From positions 1 through 43,349 of the IMG/VR virus record IMGVR_UViG_3300032829_000017: 43,349 nt of DNA; one strand, written 5' to 3'. Made by a program: the position numbers and the translations under genes. The DNA is from a virus. Every line of letters begins with the position of its first letter. Positions within the stretch are counted from its first letter, which is position 1. Below the pieces are notes generated by a model. That model made no database searches. It saw only the letters and a list, made by a program, of their open reading frames with translations, and was not told where the DNA came from. Shown one piece after another: positions 7,701 to 16,091 of the stretch.

Positions 7701-8014
7701 CCTTCGGGAGATATATTCTTTTCTCCCGAGAAATATCCGGTGGCCACCCTCTGCGCGTCTCTGCCGTGCTTGTAATAAAGGTCGCGAATGATCCGATCGC
7801 TGACGCGGATCACGTCCTGGTCGTTCGATAAAGATTCGCCAGGATTGGCATATTGTCGGAATGTGTCGGGCATGACCTGACCGGTTCCAACAGCCCCTTG
7901 CGGGCTGATGACGCCTGGTCCGGCTCCTTCATGTCCCCGGATCGCCTTGCCGAGCGCCCTTAGTTGAGGCGCGTCATTAGGATCGTAGGGTGTGCCCGGC
8001 CATTGGTCCGCCAT
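4745..8014 (-). CDS. Large internal virion protein with N-terminal lytic transglycosylase domain
   Basis: 1,089 residues. Residues 17-60 match a soluble lytic transglycosylase core: GHEGAG with E29 as likely catalytic acid, then SPQGAVGTGQVMPDT. In T7 gp16-like proteins this domain cuts peptidoglycan during DNA ejection. A Pro/Ala-rich linker (about 130-420) follows. Residues 600-1000 are helical with aromatic-rich segments and one hydrophobic stretch (ILATAILGALVWPMI) that could enter a membrane. The size and position downstream of the tail genes fit an ejection protein. Its ATG shares a base with the TGA of the upstream gene. No stand-alone endolysin is seen in the genome, so this domain may be its only peptidoglycan hydrolase. 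Confidence 0.8.
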   Translation of the reverse strand: MADQWPGTPYDPNDAPQLRALGKAIRGHEGAGPGVISPQGAVGTGQVMPDTFRQYANPGESLSNDQDVIRVSDRIIRDLYYKHGRDAQRVATGYFSGEKNISPEGASRPWRANVRDVNEPVSAYVANVEKNLPQQWPGKPLEKWPGQPLQRGALHDRDLGKLPKMQIKRLDLQQAGSRPARPVTPTPTEGVAGRVAEWVKARLPSWEELKSPDWLSDKLGDVTNWTAEKIQGAAETAFTKAGVPNPGRAARDLTQYLLEFAPMQGGLGARVPRIESPAIKTPEGVVEGPNHPAIRETGVEGQPGFTTNKGEFVNRGEGADIAKQTGQAMPGTGEHLHSEDLQGTPKASPPPEAAARRAEETGVAPQSAGAAATDKAVLQSYQAVPPVPTKQFIQSTDDSFFRLRQSAVADKAQALQDIRQWPAEALTPEMQKKFFEAGEPDSKVKLTPEEQSLFDRTLRPWKQEEYALWREAQKSPIGLDLKEFDPEYQHRMVKGKSKEFDPWTEGSEATSPVQGYRARSTASMKDRLYYAIESESGKRRTVRIDDRGPVIVEKGEATPLPRYEGAATKPGDKFTVDGEKWTVKQANTSEIEHATQGKVQYYKNAAASTAKNVMQLRAVVRAIHEVERLKQTPEWDAYTIKDRPGANIPEGWRRSEFPPYRGYYFEPKFANVIDDFWSHRKAALGEALAAINRFTVTSMFYSPVPHALNAGAHWVTARGWDWVTPKGMKSLAIDTARAVREVVTQGPEYQRMLREGSGLVYGSVANQEFYRMLLQTLGEDVKRQPAKWDPIARAMGVGPSDLVRMLYNVSSRALWATSDAFMLQRVFELQRKGMSTRAAIADAEKHIPNYRIPPEVLGSRTFALALKDPSLTAFSRYHYGQWKSYAHMAKDLAVGTPKQKFEAMGNILATAILGALVWPMINRGIQKLTGNQDLEIGPKGSLTIPTNIWDAWRGKPLDQVVQGSITLSPVIKFGIEEFFNTDLFTKRNIREPGDWEAHRYGRTAAQTGEHAAQSLVSPYGTAARGLSGEKPIGIAASLAKQGLGLRKPFKPYHGYSGGGTPEEQAQKRYQRPRGPIEELEKRAEQWLGR

Positions 8015-9174
8015 CAGCGCACCATAGTTCGCCCGTCTGGCGTCTGATAAATCGTTCCCGGCTTAAGCGCGCTCGCCTCGGCCGGCGTCTTGACCTTGAC
8101 CGGATCGTCTTCCGTTCCCGCGCCGCTTGTGGCCGCCGCGCCCTGTCCTTGCTGCGGCGTCGCATACTTCTGCATGACCGCCGCTCGGTTCTCATTGTAT
8201 TTCTTGGTGATTTCCGCCTTGTACTTATCTCCATCCGCGGGGGACATCTGATTGTTTTTTACCCGCGCGTCCACATCTTTAATGTCTTTGTTGTAAACCT
8301 CCCTTGCTGCTTTCAGTTCCTCATTCTGGCGAGCCATGTTCTCGCGTTGCGCGCCGCGTGCGGCGCTACGTTCCGAGACCGCCTTCTCGTGTTTCCCGGC
8401 CTGTTCTTGCCGGCCCGCGAACTCTCGCTGTCGTTCGGCGCGATTGGACGCGCTCTCACGCGCCCGCTCAGCCAACGAGGCCCATTCGTAATCCTGCCTA
8501 TCTCTGCGGGTGAGGGCGCCAAGCGTCAGATACTGCTGACGCGCCTGCTCGGTCATGAGCGGCATAGCCGCGCGAAGCGCCTCGGTCATTTGCTGGCCGC
8601 GAATGCCGGGCCGCACCGTCTTCAGTCGATCGACGAGGTCTGGAAGCGTCAGAAATCCTTGCTGCTGGGGCTGCTGTTGACCTGGAGCGGGAACCTGCGG
8701 AGGTTGCCTCGCATAATCCATCGCCGAGATGGGCTGCGGTCCCTGCGCTCCCTGCGGCGCCTGCTGGGGAGCTTGCTGCGGCGGCGTCAATGCCGGACTC
8801 GGCGTGATCCCTTGTTGCGCCGTCATCGGAGCCGCAGCCGACATCGCCGGAATCTGAGCCGGGCTGGCCGCGGTGGGAAGGGATGAGGCGGGGATGCCCG
8901 GCATGGCCTGGAATGGCGCTTGCGGCGCCTGCTGAGTCGGGATGGATGGCGTCTGCGCCTGCCCTTGCTGTCCTCCCATGACGTTGTTGATGAGGCCCTG
9001 AAGGCCGCCGAAGACGCCGCCTGTGCCCTGGCTCGAGGGCTGGTATCCGGCCAGCGCATCTCCTAGCGCCGACGAGCCTTGCGACTGTTGGTAGGACTGC
9101 GCCTCCTCCATCCCGGCCGGGATGCCCTTGGATAAGCCCCCGCTCAGGGAGCCAAGGATTTCAAGAAGGTTCAT
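8014..9174 (-). CDS. Gln/Pro/Ala-rich internal virion-like protein with coiled coil
   Basis: 386 residues. The first 170 residues are Gln/Pro/Ala/Gly-rich (QQAPQAP and similar). Residues 200-310 form a long charged helix (ERARESASNRAERQREFAG...), likely a coiled coil. The C-terminus is short and compact, ending GTIYQTPDGRTMVR. It overlaps the neighbours by 4 bases upstream and 1 base downstream, so it is translated together with them. By context an ejection-complex or neck protein; no family can be named. Confidence 0.65.
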   Translation of the reverse strand: MNLLEILGSLSGGLSKGIPAGMEEAQSYQQSQGSSALGDALAGYQPSSQGTGGVFGGLQGLINNVMGGQQGQAQTPSIPTQQAPQAPFQAMPGIPASSLPTAASPAQIPAMSAAAPMTAQQGITPSPALTPPQQAPQQAPQGAQGPQPISAMDYARQPPQVPAPGQQQPQQQGFLTLPDLVDRLKTVRPGIRGQQMTEALRAAMPLMTEQARQQYLTLGALTRRDRQDYEWASLAERARESASNRAERQREFAGRQEQAGKHEKAVSERSAARGAQRENMARQNEELKAAREVYNKDIKDVDARVKNNQMSPADGDKYKAEITKKYNENRAAVMQKYATPQQGQGAAATSGAGTEDDPVKVKTPAEASALKPGTIYQTPDGRTMVR

Positions 9175-10184
9175 AGCAGTTTCAGACCTGCTCCGATTCC
9201 TTGACCGAGCAGCCCGCCGAGTCCTCCTAAGCTACTCATCAGATTCTGAAGATTGTTCTGATTGACGGCCGCCTGCGTGCCATAAAGGTTGTTGGCGCCG
9301 CCGAGGAAGTTTCCGGTCGCCGCAGCCCAATTTCCTGCGTTCGCGCTCGACTGTTGCAGGTAGGTGAGGAGGTTCTGAATCTGCTGCTGGGAGAGTTGGT
9401 TGAGGAAGCTCGCCCCTCCTTGCCCCAATCCCTGGCCCGTGTTGACCACATTGGCCGCGGTTCCCAAGAGATTGCCTGCGGTGTTTCCAAGGGTGCCGCC
9501 GAGGCCGAGCGCCGCCAGGCCGATGTTGGCGTCCGTCATCCGGGCGTTCAGCATCGTGTCCCAGCCGGACTGAATATCGCCCATGATCGACGAGCTGAGG
9601 CCGCCTGCCGCCTGAGCCGCCTGCGCCTGGCGCGCGAGCTGCTGGTTCTGCCAATCGATGTTGAAATTCTCGGTCGCTTGATTCGTCAGCCCTGCCCCAT
9701 AGGGCGTCGTCCCCACGCCCGCCGCGGCGTTCGCGGCCTGCGCCTGATCCTGGACCTGTTGCAGAGTTCGATTGTAAAGAGCCTTTTGCGGGTCGAAGCC
9801 CGTCTGCATGATCTGGCTGACATAGGGGTCGAGCTGGGCATACATCTGCCGGGCCGCCTGGGACGGAAACACGCCCGCGCCGCCGGCGGCGTTGAGATAA
9901 TTCATACCCAACGAGTTGAGCGCCGGTATATTCTGCGTGAGTTGCGGAATCGTCCCGCTAATGAATTGTTGCGCGGCTTGCGTCAGACCTTGGCCCGCGC
10001 CGGCTTGTCCCGCCGGCGACCATCCTCCGATCTGGTTGGTCCACGGCGCCTGAATTTGGTTGAGGGCCGAGCTGGCTGCGCCGCTAGTGCCGGGATAAGG
10101 AACCGGCTGAAAGGCCTGGTTCGCGCCCGTCCACAAGCCCGCCAGAGGCGCCGTCGGGTAGGATGTGTTGGAACCTCCGCTCAT
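9171..10184 (-). CDS. Ala/Gln-rich internal virion or tail protein
   Basis: 337 residues, rich in Ala, Gln, Asn and Gly; predicted largely helical (ARQMYAQLDPYVSQIMQTGFDP, ATENFNIDWQNQQLARQAQ), ending in a Gly/Leu-rich amphipathic segment (GGLLGQGIGAGLKLL) that may touch a membrane. Found in phage late operons next to ejection proteins; the position in front of the Gln-rich and transglycosylase proteins fits a three-protein ejection set as in T7 gp14-gp15-gp16. This comparison is by size, order and composition only. Stop and start codons overlap as ATGA on both sides. Confidence 0.65.
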   Translation of the reverse strand: MSGGSNTSYPTAPLAGLWTGANQAFQPVPYPGTSGAASSALNQIQAPWTNQIGGWSPAGQAGAGQGLTQAAQQFISGTIPQLTQNIPALNSLGMNYLNAAGGAGVFPSQAARQMYAQLDPYVSQIMQTGFDPQKALYNRTLQQVQDQAQAANAAAGVGTTPYGAGLTNQATENFNIDWQNQQLARQAQAAQAAGGLSSSIMGDIQSGWDTMLNARMTDANIGLAALGLGGTLGNTAGNLLGTAANVVNTGQGLGQGGASFLNQLSQQQIQNLLTYLQQSSANAGNWAAATGNFLGGANNLYGTQAAVNQNNLQNLMSSLGGLGGLLGQGIGAGLKLL

Positions 10185-10714
10185 AGGTGAAACACGCTCC
10201 CGACTTGCTTGCCGCCCAGCCTTCGAATCAGCGCGCCGACGCGCCCCCCTTCATAGAGGTCGTTCGTCTCCATCCTGATGATGCCGGGATTTGCCGCCGC
10301 CCGGATCGCCTCGATGGCTGATTTCAGGAACTTATACCCGGTCAGGCCGTCGCGCCACTCAGGCGCGAGATAGAAGAGCTTCGCGTCCGCGATGAGCGTC
10401 TCGGTGCAATGGATTCCGGGGCTGACGATCCATATCACATAGCCGGCCAAGGCATGGCCGCCGATCGGACGAGCCGTCCATGCGGCGAGCAGTCCCATCC
10501 GGTCGAGCTGATGATAGCGCTCCCAATCGGGAGAATAAGGCTCGTACTTGGTTCCACCCTCGGCGTGATGCCGCTTCGAGAGAGCGGCGATCTCTCGCGC
10601 GATCGCTGTCGGCCGCTCGAACTGGCAGGAAAGTCGGACGCGCTCAGGCCGCTCTTGGGCCGATGGGAGGGTCTTGCTTGGATGGTTCACTTCGGACGGC
10701 CCCCGTATCGACAT
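10181..10714 (-). CDS. GNAT-like acetyltransferase in the late operon
   Basis: 177 residues. The order of elements fits a GNAT fold: an N-terminal helix (AIAREIAALSKRHHAE), a strand with ALAGYVIWIVSP, LFYLAPEWRDGLTGYKFLKSA as the acetyl-CoA loop and helix, and a C-terminal IIRMETND plus RLGGKQVG. The canonical Q/R-x-x-G-x-G/A loop is weak (EWRDGLTGYKF), so activity is not assured. Similar short GNAT proteins occur beside virion genes in other podovirus genomes; they may modify a virion or host protein. ATG 10714 overlaps the small basic gene upstream by 71 bases. Confidence 0.7.
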   Translation of the reverse strand: MSIRGPSEVNHPSKTLPSAQERPERVRLSCQFERPTAIAREIAALSKRHHAEGGTKYEPYSPDWERYHQLDRMGLLAAWTARPIGGHALAGYVIWIVSPGIHCTETLIADAKLFYLAPEWRDGLTGYKFLKSAIEAIRAAANPGIIRMETNDLYEGGRVGALIRRLGGKQVGSVFHL

Positions 10715-10835
10715 TCTGATACATTTCGCCGATCGGGCGCCGCGACTTGTCCTCGGTCTTCGGCTCTTTGGTCTTCATGCCCTCGAGCGCCTTGCCGTGC
10801 TTCCCGCCGCCATAGCTTTCCTTCATCGTGCTCAT
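10644..10835 (-). CDS. Small charged protein of unknown function
   Basis: 63 residues, Lys/Glu/Pro-rich (MSTMKESYGGGKHGKALEGM...), probably disordered. ATG 10835 is preceded by GAGG inside the stop region of the exported gene at 10843, a good ribosome site. Its 3' half lies in another frame under the GNAT gene start. Unknown role; small proteins of this style are common next to phage connector genes. Confidence 0.55.
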   Translation of the reverse strand: MSTMKESYGGGKHGKALEGMKTKEPKTEDKSRRPIGEMYQNVDTGAVRSEPSKQDPPIGPRAA

Positions 10836-10842
10836 GCGCGCC

Positions 10843-11439
10843 TCACTGATCGTAGGTCATCGTGATCATGTTGGCGGTCATCGTGCCCGACGAGGCCGCG
10901 GTGCCGGTCACGGTCACGGTTACGGCGGCATTGGTCGCGACCGAGCCGCTGGTCGATTGGACGGAGGCGACGCCGGTCGTCGAGGTCGCGCCATGGCATT
11001 CGTCAGTCTCGGCGCCGGAAGATCCCGCGGTCGTCACGAAGACCCGCCACTCGGTCCACCAGTTGTTGCCCGAGCCGGTGACGACGAGCGCGCACGAGAG
11101 AGCGCCAAAATTGAAGGTGACCGTTTTCGCGTTGGAGTCAGCCGAATTGAGGCCAACGGCGACTACATGCAGCGTCTCGCCGGTGTGGAGCGTATTCGCC
11201 GGGATCGTGTAGGTGGCGAGGGTGTAGGCCGAGGTGCCGGATGTCGTCACCGCCGCCGGCAGGGAGAAGAAGAGATCGTATTGATTCGGATTGAGCGAGG
11301 TCCCAATCCAGGAATTGATTGATCCGAGGGGCGAGCTAGGATCCCACGGGCCGGTCACATATGGCGCGGTTCCCGCGATGGCCTGCGATACGAGGAGGGC
11401 TGTGGAGAGGAGACCGGCGAGGAGGCGCTTCATGGACAT
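10843..11439 (-). CDS. Exported beta-rich virion-like protein
   Basis: 198 residues. Signal peptide: MSMKRLL then LLSTALLVSQAIA|GT at about residue 22. The mature part is Thr/Ser/Val-rich with alternating beta strands (TLATYTIPANTLHTGETLHV, TVTFNFGALSC), a pattern seen in phage fibre and decoration beta-sandwich domains. Two Cys remain after cleavage, enough for one disulfide. ATG 11439 has AAAGGACC in front. Lies just after another exported fibre-tip-like gene. Whether it reaches the particle or the envelope cannot be told from sequence. Confidence 0.65.
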   Translation of the reverse strand: MSMKRLLAGLLSTALLVSQAIAGTAPYVTGPWDPSSPLGSINSWIGTSLNPNQYDLFFSLPAAVTTSGTSAYTLATYTIPANTLHTGETLHVVAVGLNSADSNAKTVTFNFGALSCALVVTGSGNNWWTEWRVFVTTAGSSGAETDECHGATSTTGVASVQSTSGSVATNAAVTVTVTGTAASSGTMTANMITMTYDQ

Positions 11440-11483
11440 GGTCCTTTGCGAGTTGACGGTTATACGCTTGAACTTTCAGCTTT

Positions 11484-12089
11484 TCAACGCATCCTGCGAC
11501 AGCCCAAAAAGCCCCCAGCAGATTGAGTAGCATTGGTGCCGCTGGCCATTGCTTCCAGGTAAACCGGCGTCGTGACGGCAAGAGATTCCCGCACCATGCC
11601 GATCGGAGCCCATGCGTCGTTTGCGACAGGAAATGAACTCTGCGGAACAATTGGACCATTCGTTCCATGGTTGTGAACATCCTGTGTCGCCGGAAATGTC
11701 GCGGACGCCGTTGAAATCCATCCCACATAAGAATTGGTGCTGGACGATCTGAAAATCCACAGATTGCCCCAGCATTGCCAATCGCCTGGCGTCAAATTCA
11801 AAGTGACGATATTGTATGCTTGGTTCCCAGTCCCGATATTGCTTTGAGAAATTGTGCTGGTATATACGTATTCGCCGACGTTTCCGGCCGCCGCATTGTC
11901 GTTTGTCACTGTTCCCTGCAATGCAAACGAATCGCTAAAGCAGTTAGATAAACCGGTGAAGTTTGAATTCACCTGATACGATGAGATTGTCGTATTCGGA
12001 ACGAATGTGAACGGGATCGAACAAGTGACCTGCGCAAACGCCGGGCCGCCGAACAACCAAAAGATAAGGAAAGCGGCGATCTTCTTCAT
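11484..12089 (-). CDS. Exported phage fibre-tip-like protein
   Basis: 201 residues from ATG 12089, chosen because it overlaps the upstream stop as ATGA and starts a good signal peptide (MKKIAAFLIFWLFGGPAFA|QV). The mature part begins VTCSIPFTFVPNTTISSYQVN, the style of many alphaproteobacterial phage tail-fibre proteins, and continues GEYVYTSTI, LNLTPGDWQCWGN and a C-terminal FLGCRRMR, a beta-sandwich tip domain found at the ends of fibres. Four Cys in the mature part. A receptor-binding role is likely by resemblance; the signal peptide is odd for a virion protein made in the cytoplasm. Confidence 0.7.
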   Translation of the reverse strand: MKKIAAFLIFWLFGGPAFAQVTCSIPFTFVPNTTISSYQVNSNFTGLSNCFSDSFALQGTVTNDNAAAGNVGEYVYTSTISQSNIGTGNQAYNIVTLNLTPGDWQCWGNLWIFRSSSTNSYVGWISTASATFPATQDVHNHGTNGPIVPQSSFPVANDAWAPIGMVRESLAVTTPVYLEAMASGTNATQSAGGFLGCRRMR

Positions 12090-14014
12090 GCGATTTGCTG
12101 CAAGTAGCCGAGCTGCCGACGCCTCACCATCGTATCCCCTATGGAGAATCCGAAGGCGGATTGTCCCGTATAGCTGATTTGCATGACAGAGTAGATCACG
12201 GGCGCGCTGAAATCGATCCGCCGCGGTCGCAGGAGCTGAACGCCGCCAGACCCGAATGTCGAAACGTCCCATTGAGCTTGGTCCCAAAGTGTCGCCGATA
12301 ACCCTGTGTACGTATACATCGCTTCGCCGATGGGGTTACCCTGCTCGTCGTCGAGTTGGATAGATAGCGTCGGAGTGCCATAAGCCGCCGTCGTCTTGAC
12401 TGTAAATTCGGTCGCCTCAGACTCGGCCATATCGCTCTCATCGCCGACAATCACGCTCTTCATCTTCCACGTAAGCTGCACGCCGTTCTCGACGAATGAG
12501 GAGAATGGAGTCGGATTCACATCATGTTGCCACAAGGTTCCTGGAACCGCCTGAGGGGTAATGATGAACGAGGCGCCGAACGTATCTATGCAGGTAGATG
12601 GAAAAGTATGAGGCCCTGACCACAGGTCCTTAGACATTTCGTACCAATATTCTTCCCACACATTTCCTGCGGTGACGTTCAATGTCGATACTCTAAGAAC
12701 ATCCGCAGAGCACGCAGCGTTTGTGAGTACGCTATAGTCCCCGGACTTTATGAACGGGACCGTGACGCCAGACCCCTCGTCCCCTATGGGGTCGGTGATG
12801 TTGGCGTCGAAATTAACGGCGCGAAAGCCATCCGGCGCCAAGAACATGACCCCGTTCGGGCTCTCGACGATCGATGATGGCGAGAGGGTTCCGGTCGCCG
12901 TGTTTAGGACGTTGGTGGAAAGCGTATTCAAGGCCGCGTCGCCGGTGATCTGGATCACGTTCGACACGTCCTTGAAGACCATCAAAGACGAGATGATGCC
13001 GCCGAGCTGATTGGCGAGGCCGAGAGGCGCCGCCCCGACAAGGGGATTGTTATCGCCGAAGGTCAAAGCCTGGTTGGCGTTCGATACGTCGAGCGACAGC
13101 ACGTCGGTGTAAACAATAGACGGGATCAGATTTATTGTCGAGGACCCTGGATTGAAGCCGATGTAGGCGCGCTGGTAGAACTGACGGACCCATGCTGCCG
13201 GCGCCGAAACGTCCGTGAACTTGATTTGTCCGTTGCCAATCGAAGTGACCTGAATTCCTCCTGCGTTTGCGCCGCCGCCAATTCCGGTCGCCTGTAACGT
13301 ATTTCCGACAGCGTAGCCCGATCCGCTGGTGATGGGCGCGATAGCTGTGATGTTTCCGGAGCCGTTTACGACAACAACCGCGGTAAATCCGGTTCCGCTT
13401 CCTCCGGTAAACGTCACTCCAGTATAAGTTCCTGGCGTCTGCGTTGCCCCCCCATTCACTGTGAAAGTCTTGACGCCTCCGGCCGACATGAAGTTGCCGG
13501 CGCTCCACGTTGGATAGGCGGGAACCGAAAGGTCGAACCAACCGAACCATCCCGTAACGTTGGGGACGAATCCGGGATGCGTGACATAGATTTTGGTTCC
13601 GACCATATCGATCGAGGGGGTTTGAACTCCAGGACCAAGCGGTGTCGTCGCCGGACAATTGCTCGTCTGAATGTTGTAAACCGTCACGAATGTCTTGGTC
13701 GCCATATTGAAGATGAAGGGCGTGTCTCGGCCGGAATATGTTCCTGAGCCGTTGGCGATCATGCCAAAAACGAGGGTTCCAAAGACTTTGAACTTTGAAA
13801 TTATTCCTGGAGTGCCGACTCCTGCCGCTGTGAAATCCGCGACGCTGGCGAGTTCGATCGCCGCGGGCCGGCAAGTCCACAAGTTCTCGGTCGAGGCGTC
13901 GGGGACCAGGTTTTGCAGGACAGAGCACGCGCCGGGAAAGCCATGCTTCTCGTCCTGCGCGTCGGACAGGCCAGCAGGAGAAAATTGCAGGGGCTGGGCG
14001 TTCCGGAGCGACAT
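12086..14014 (-). CDS. Tail hub/nozzle-like protein (P22 gp10 or T7 gp12 type)
   Basis: 642 residues. Starts MSLRNAQPLQFSPAGLSDAQ, and has the repeated beta-rich make-up of podoviral packaged-DNA-stabilisation or tail-nozzle proteins (VMFLAPDGFRAVNFD, LTWKMKSVIVGDE, SVMQISYTGQ). About residues 175-265 form an inserted Gly-rich module (GTYTGVTFTGGSGTGFTAVV, ITSGSGYAVGNTL) of a kind repeated in many phage surface proteins. It follows directly on the adaptor gene, the expected order connector-hub. ATG 14014 abuts the adaptor stop (TGAATG). Function is by order and composition. Confidence 0.7.
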   Translation of the reverse strand: MSLRNAQPLQFSPAGLSDAQDEKHGFPGACSVLQNLVPDASTENLWTCRPAAIELASVADFTAAGVGTPGIISKFKVFGTLVFGMIANGSGTYSGRDTPFIFNMATKTFVTVYNIQTSNCPATTPLGPGVQTPSIDMVGTKIYVTHPGFVPNVTGWFGWFDLSVPAYPTWSAGNFMSAGGVKTFTVNGGATQTPGTYTGVTFTGGSGTGFTAVVVVNGSGNITAIAPITSGSGYAVGNTLQATGIGGGANAGGIQVTSIGNGQIKFTDVSAPAAWVRQFYQRAYIGFNPGSSTINLIPSIVYTDVLSLDVSNANQALTFGDNNPLVGAAPLGLANQLGGIISSLMVFKDVSNVIQITGDAALNTLSTNVLNTATGTLSPSSIVESPNGVMFLAPDGFRAVNFDANITDPIGDEGSGVTVPFIKSGDYSVLTNAACSADVLRVSTLNVTAGNVWEEYWYEMSKDLWSGPHTFPSTCIDTFGASFIITPQAVPGTLWQHDVNPTPFSSFVENGVQLTWKMKSVIVGDESDMAESEATEFTVKTTAAYGTPTLSIQLDDEQGNPIGEAMYTYTGLSATLWDQAQWDVSTFGSGGVQLLRPRRIDFSAPVIYSVMQISYTGQSAFGFSIGDTMVRRRQLGYLQQIA

Positions 14015-14743
14015 TCACCATCCCACGTATTTGGTGTTCGGGAGCGCGCTCCATCGCCCGGTCTTGAATAGGCGCTTGTCGAGCTTGACCTGATTCGGCG
14101 CTTTGTTGGCGTCCTGATTTCTCAGGTACTTGCGAAGGAGAACGCCGTATCCTTCCGGATTCCTGTTCTCGTCGCTCGACAGGAAGGCCTCGGCCCGATC
14201 GTCGTTGGCCATGAGCATGAGTTCGCCCGCCACTCGGCGCAGCAAGACCGTCGTGGCGGGGAACCACGGGATTGTCGCCGAGGTCTCTGGCGTCGTGATA
14301 TCGGGCTGCTGGCAAAAGTATCGTGCGGTCACGGGATACGCGCCGGCCGGCGGCGGCCACACATACATATTGGGCGGCTGCTGCGTCTGGATCGGCGAGT
14401 TGTCAATGGCGTAATAGGCCGGATACGCGTTGAGTCCCGCCTGCTGCACGAGCGCGTCATACTCGGGCAACTGGATCGAGATCATGACATAGGCGACGCC
14501 CTGGATCGTGAAGAACACGTCGTCATCGTTTGCTCTCAGCCAATTGCTCGGCAACGGATATGGGCCAGAGCCTAGACCTGGATTGAAGACGAACGTGTAG
14601 GTCTGACGATTGACCTCAAGGTCGTAGGTCGTGCAGAATTCCGCCAGCGCGGCGTTGAGGAGCTGCCCGGCCTGGGATGTCCAAGCTGGAACCTTGGCCG
14701 TCTGGCAAGCCAGGTTGACGATCTGAGCGCAAGTCAGCGGCAA
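14015..14743 (-). CDS. Head-tail adaptor (P22 gp4-like)
   Basis: 242 residues starting with TTG 14743, preceded by AAGGAGTAG. The N-terminal helical part (LTCAQIVNLACQTAKVPAWTSQAGQLLNAALAEF) followed by YPLPSNWLRA and a helical C-terminus (VLLRRVAGELMLMANDDRAEAFL) matches the head-completion/adaptor family that docks on the portal of short-tailed phages. It stands between small coat-associated proteins and the hub. No alternative start with a better site is seen. Confidence 0.75.
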   Translation of the reverse strand: MPLTCAQIVNLACQTAKVPAWTSQAGQLLNAALAEFCTTYDLEVNRQTYTFVFNPGLGSGPYPLPSNWLRANDDDVFFTIQGVAYVMISIQLPEYDALVQQAGLNAYPAYYAIDNSPIQTQQPPNMYVWPPPAGAYPVTARYFCQQPDITTPETSATIPWFPATTVLLRRVAGELMLMANDDRAEAFLSSDENRNPEGYGVLLRKYLRNQDANKAPNQVKLDKRLFKTGRWSALPNTKYVGW

Positions 14744-14746
14744 AGG

Positions 14747-15259
14747 CTACTCCTTGCCCTTGGCGGCCTCCATCTCGTCGATCATGAGCTGAAGCTGTGC
14801 GATCTCGTTCTGCTTGGCCATGATCGAGGAGGCAGTCGTCGTGCGGGCCGCCTGAAGCTTCTGCTGCTCCTGCTTTTGAGCGGGAGACGGCTTCCACTCG
14901 CCGCGGCGATCCATCGCCCGATGCTCGCCCTGCCAGTTGTAGAGCGCCCGAGCCTCGTTGGCCTCGGCCTCTTCGAGCTGATTGATCAACGTCTGAAGAT
15001 GCCCCTCGGCGATCTTGAGCGCCCGATAGCGCTCGGGAAGGCAGGCGACGGCCCATTGCCGATGGGCGGCGCGCGCGAGCTTGTCGAGGCGGGCGTTGAG
15101 GTATTCATCCGAGCAATTGGCCGGGACATGGTTCTGGAAGACGAGGCTCACATGATCGGTGAGCTGCCTCTGAAACGAGAAGCCGATCGCCGGCATGGGC
15201 TCGGGATCGCGTTCCTTTGCCTCCGGCTCATTTAGCCTGATATCGAATTCCGAGTCCAT
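14747..15259 (-). CDS. Coiled-coil protein of unknown function
   Basis: 170 residues from ATG 15259, which shares its A with the TGA of the gene upstream; a TTG three bases earlier is in frame but less likely. The C-terminal two thirds are helical with heptad character (LQTLINQLEEAEANEARALY, IMAKQNEIAQLQLMIDEMEAA). No family is recognised. Position between capsid-associated genes and the adaptor suggests a minor head or connector protein. Confidence 0.6.
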   Translation of the reverse strand: MDSEFDIRLNEPEAKERDPEPMPAIGFSFQRQLTDHVSLVFQNHVPANCSDEYLNARLDKLARAAHRQWAVACLPERYRALKIAEGHLQTLINQLEEAEANEARALYNWQGEHRAMDRRGEWKPSPAQKQEQQKLQAARTTTASSIMAKQNEIAQLQLMIDEMEAAKGKE

Positions 15260-15744
15260 CAAAAGCTCGCTGGGTTGTTGGCGAAGCTGATCCGAGTGTC
15301 ACGATGGGCATGGGAGGAAAGGCCTCGTCGCCACGCCCTCTTTCTCTCGGACTTGCCGCTCGTCTCGTCGTCGTGCTCTTGAGCCCGATACATGATTTCG
15401 CGGATGACCGAGGCGACGGGCGCCGTCACATCGACGATCATGCCGTGCACCAAAACGCGGCCATCGAGGCGGATCGCATCGGCCCACTCTGGCAGCACGA
15501 TCTGGATTGTCTCGGTCGGCTCGACGATCTCGGGATGAAGCTCGCGCTCGATGCGCTTCTTCTCTTCCTCCAGAAAGGCCTCGACTGCTGCCTGACGATC
15601 TTCCTCGAGGACCTGAGCTTGGGCCTCTTTGGTGATCCTCGCCCTTTCCTCGGGATTGAGGAGGCCGAAGTCGATGTCGCGCTTTCGCTTCTTGGCTGGG
15701 CTCGGCGTGATCTTCTTCTCCGGCCGGGAGATGCCTTTTTCCAT
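15259..15744 (-). CDS. Charged protein of unknown function
   Basis: 161 residues. Basic N-terminus (EKKITPSPAKKRKRD), helical charged middle (EEDRQAAVEAFLEEEKKRIERE), then a short beta-like part (TIQIVLPEWADAIRLDGRVLVHG). It is coupled on both sides by overlapping stop/start codons. Likely a minor structural or assembly protein by location; no motif supports more. Confidence 0.6.
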   Translation of the reverse strand: MEKGISRPEKKITPSPAKKRKRDIDFGLLNPEERARITKEAQAQVLEEDRQAAVEAFLEEEKKRIERELHPEIVEPTETIQIVLPEWADAIRLDGRVLVHGMIVDVTAPVASVIREIMYRAQEHDDETSGKSERKRAWRRGLSSHAHRDTRISFANNPASF

Positions 15745-16079
15745 CAGTTATGGCTCCATCCGGACGATCCGGACCCGTTGATGGACCATCCCGAGACGAG
15801 GATGGGCCATCCGTTCGGATCGTAGCAGACATAATCCCCTTCGAGAACCTTCAGCACGCCCCGTCTCGGAACGTGCAAAAGGCCGCTGCCGCCCTGGAAC
15901 TCGAATCCGCCTGGATATACGGCCCCGTTCTGAATGCGTACCCACGCCGCATTCTGATACGAGCCGTCCCATTGGATGTTCTGCCGCAGCGTCGCCGCAT
16001 CGGTGACCGTCAGGTCCGAGTTCATCACGAGCGCGCGAAGCGTGTTCGTCGCGCTCGTTCCCGCAGTCTTCAACGCCAT
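15744..16079 (-). CDS. Small probable capsid-associated protein
   Basis: 111 residues, beta-rich (VRIQNGAVYPGGFEFQGG, GVLKVLEGDYVCYDPNGWPIL). Immediately downstream of the major capsid gene (12-base gap), where decoration or head-fibre proteins are often encoded. No family is firmly recognised. The fold could be a small beta barrel. Confidence 0.6.
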   Translation of the reverse strand: MALKTAGTSATNTLRALVMNSDLTVTDAATLRQNIQWDGSYQNAAWVRIQNGAVYPGGFEFQGGSGLLHVPRRGVLKVLEGDYVCYDPNGWPILVSGWSINGSGSSGWSHN

Positions 16080-16091
16080 CGAAGACTCCTA

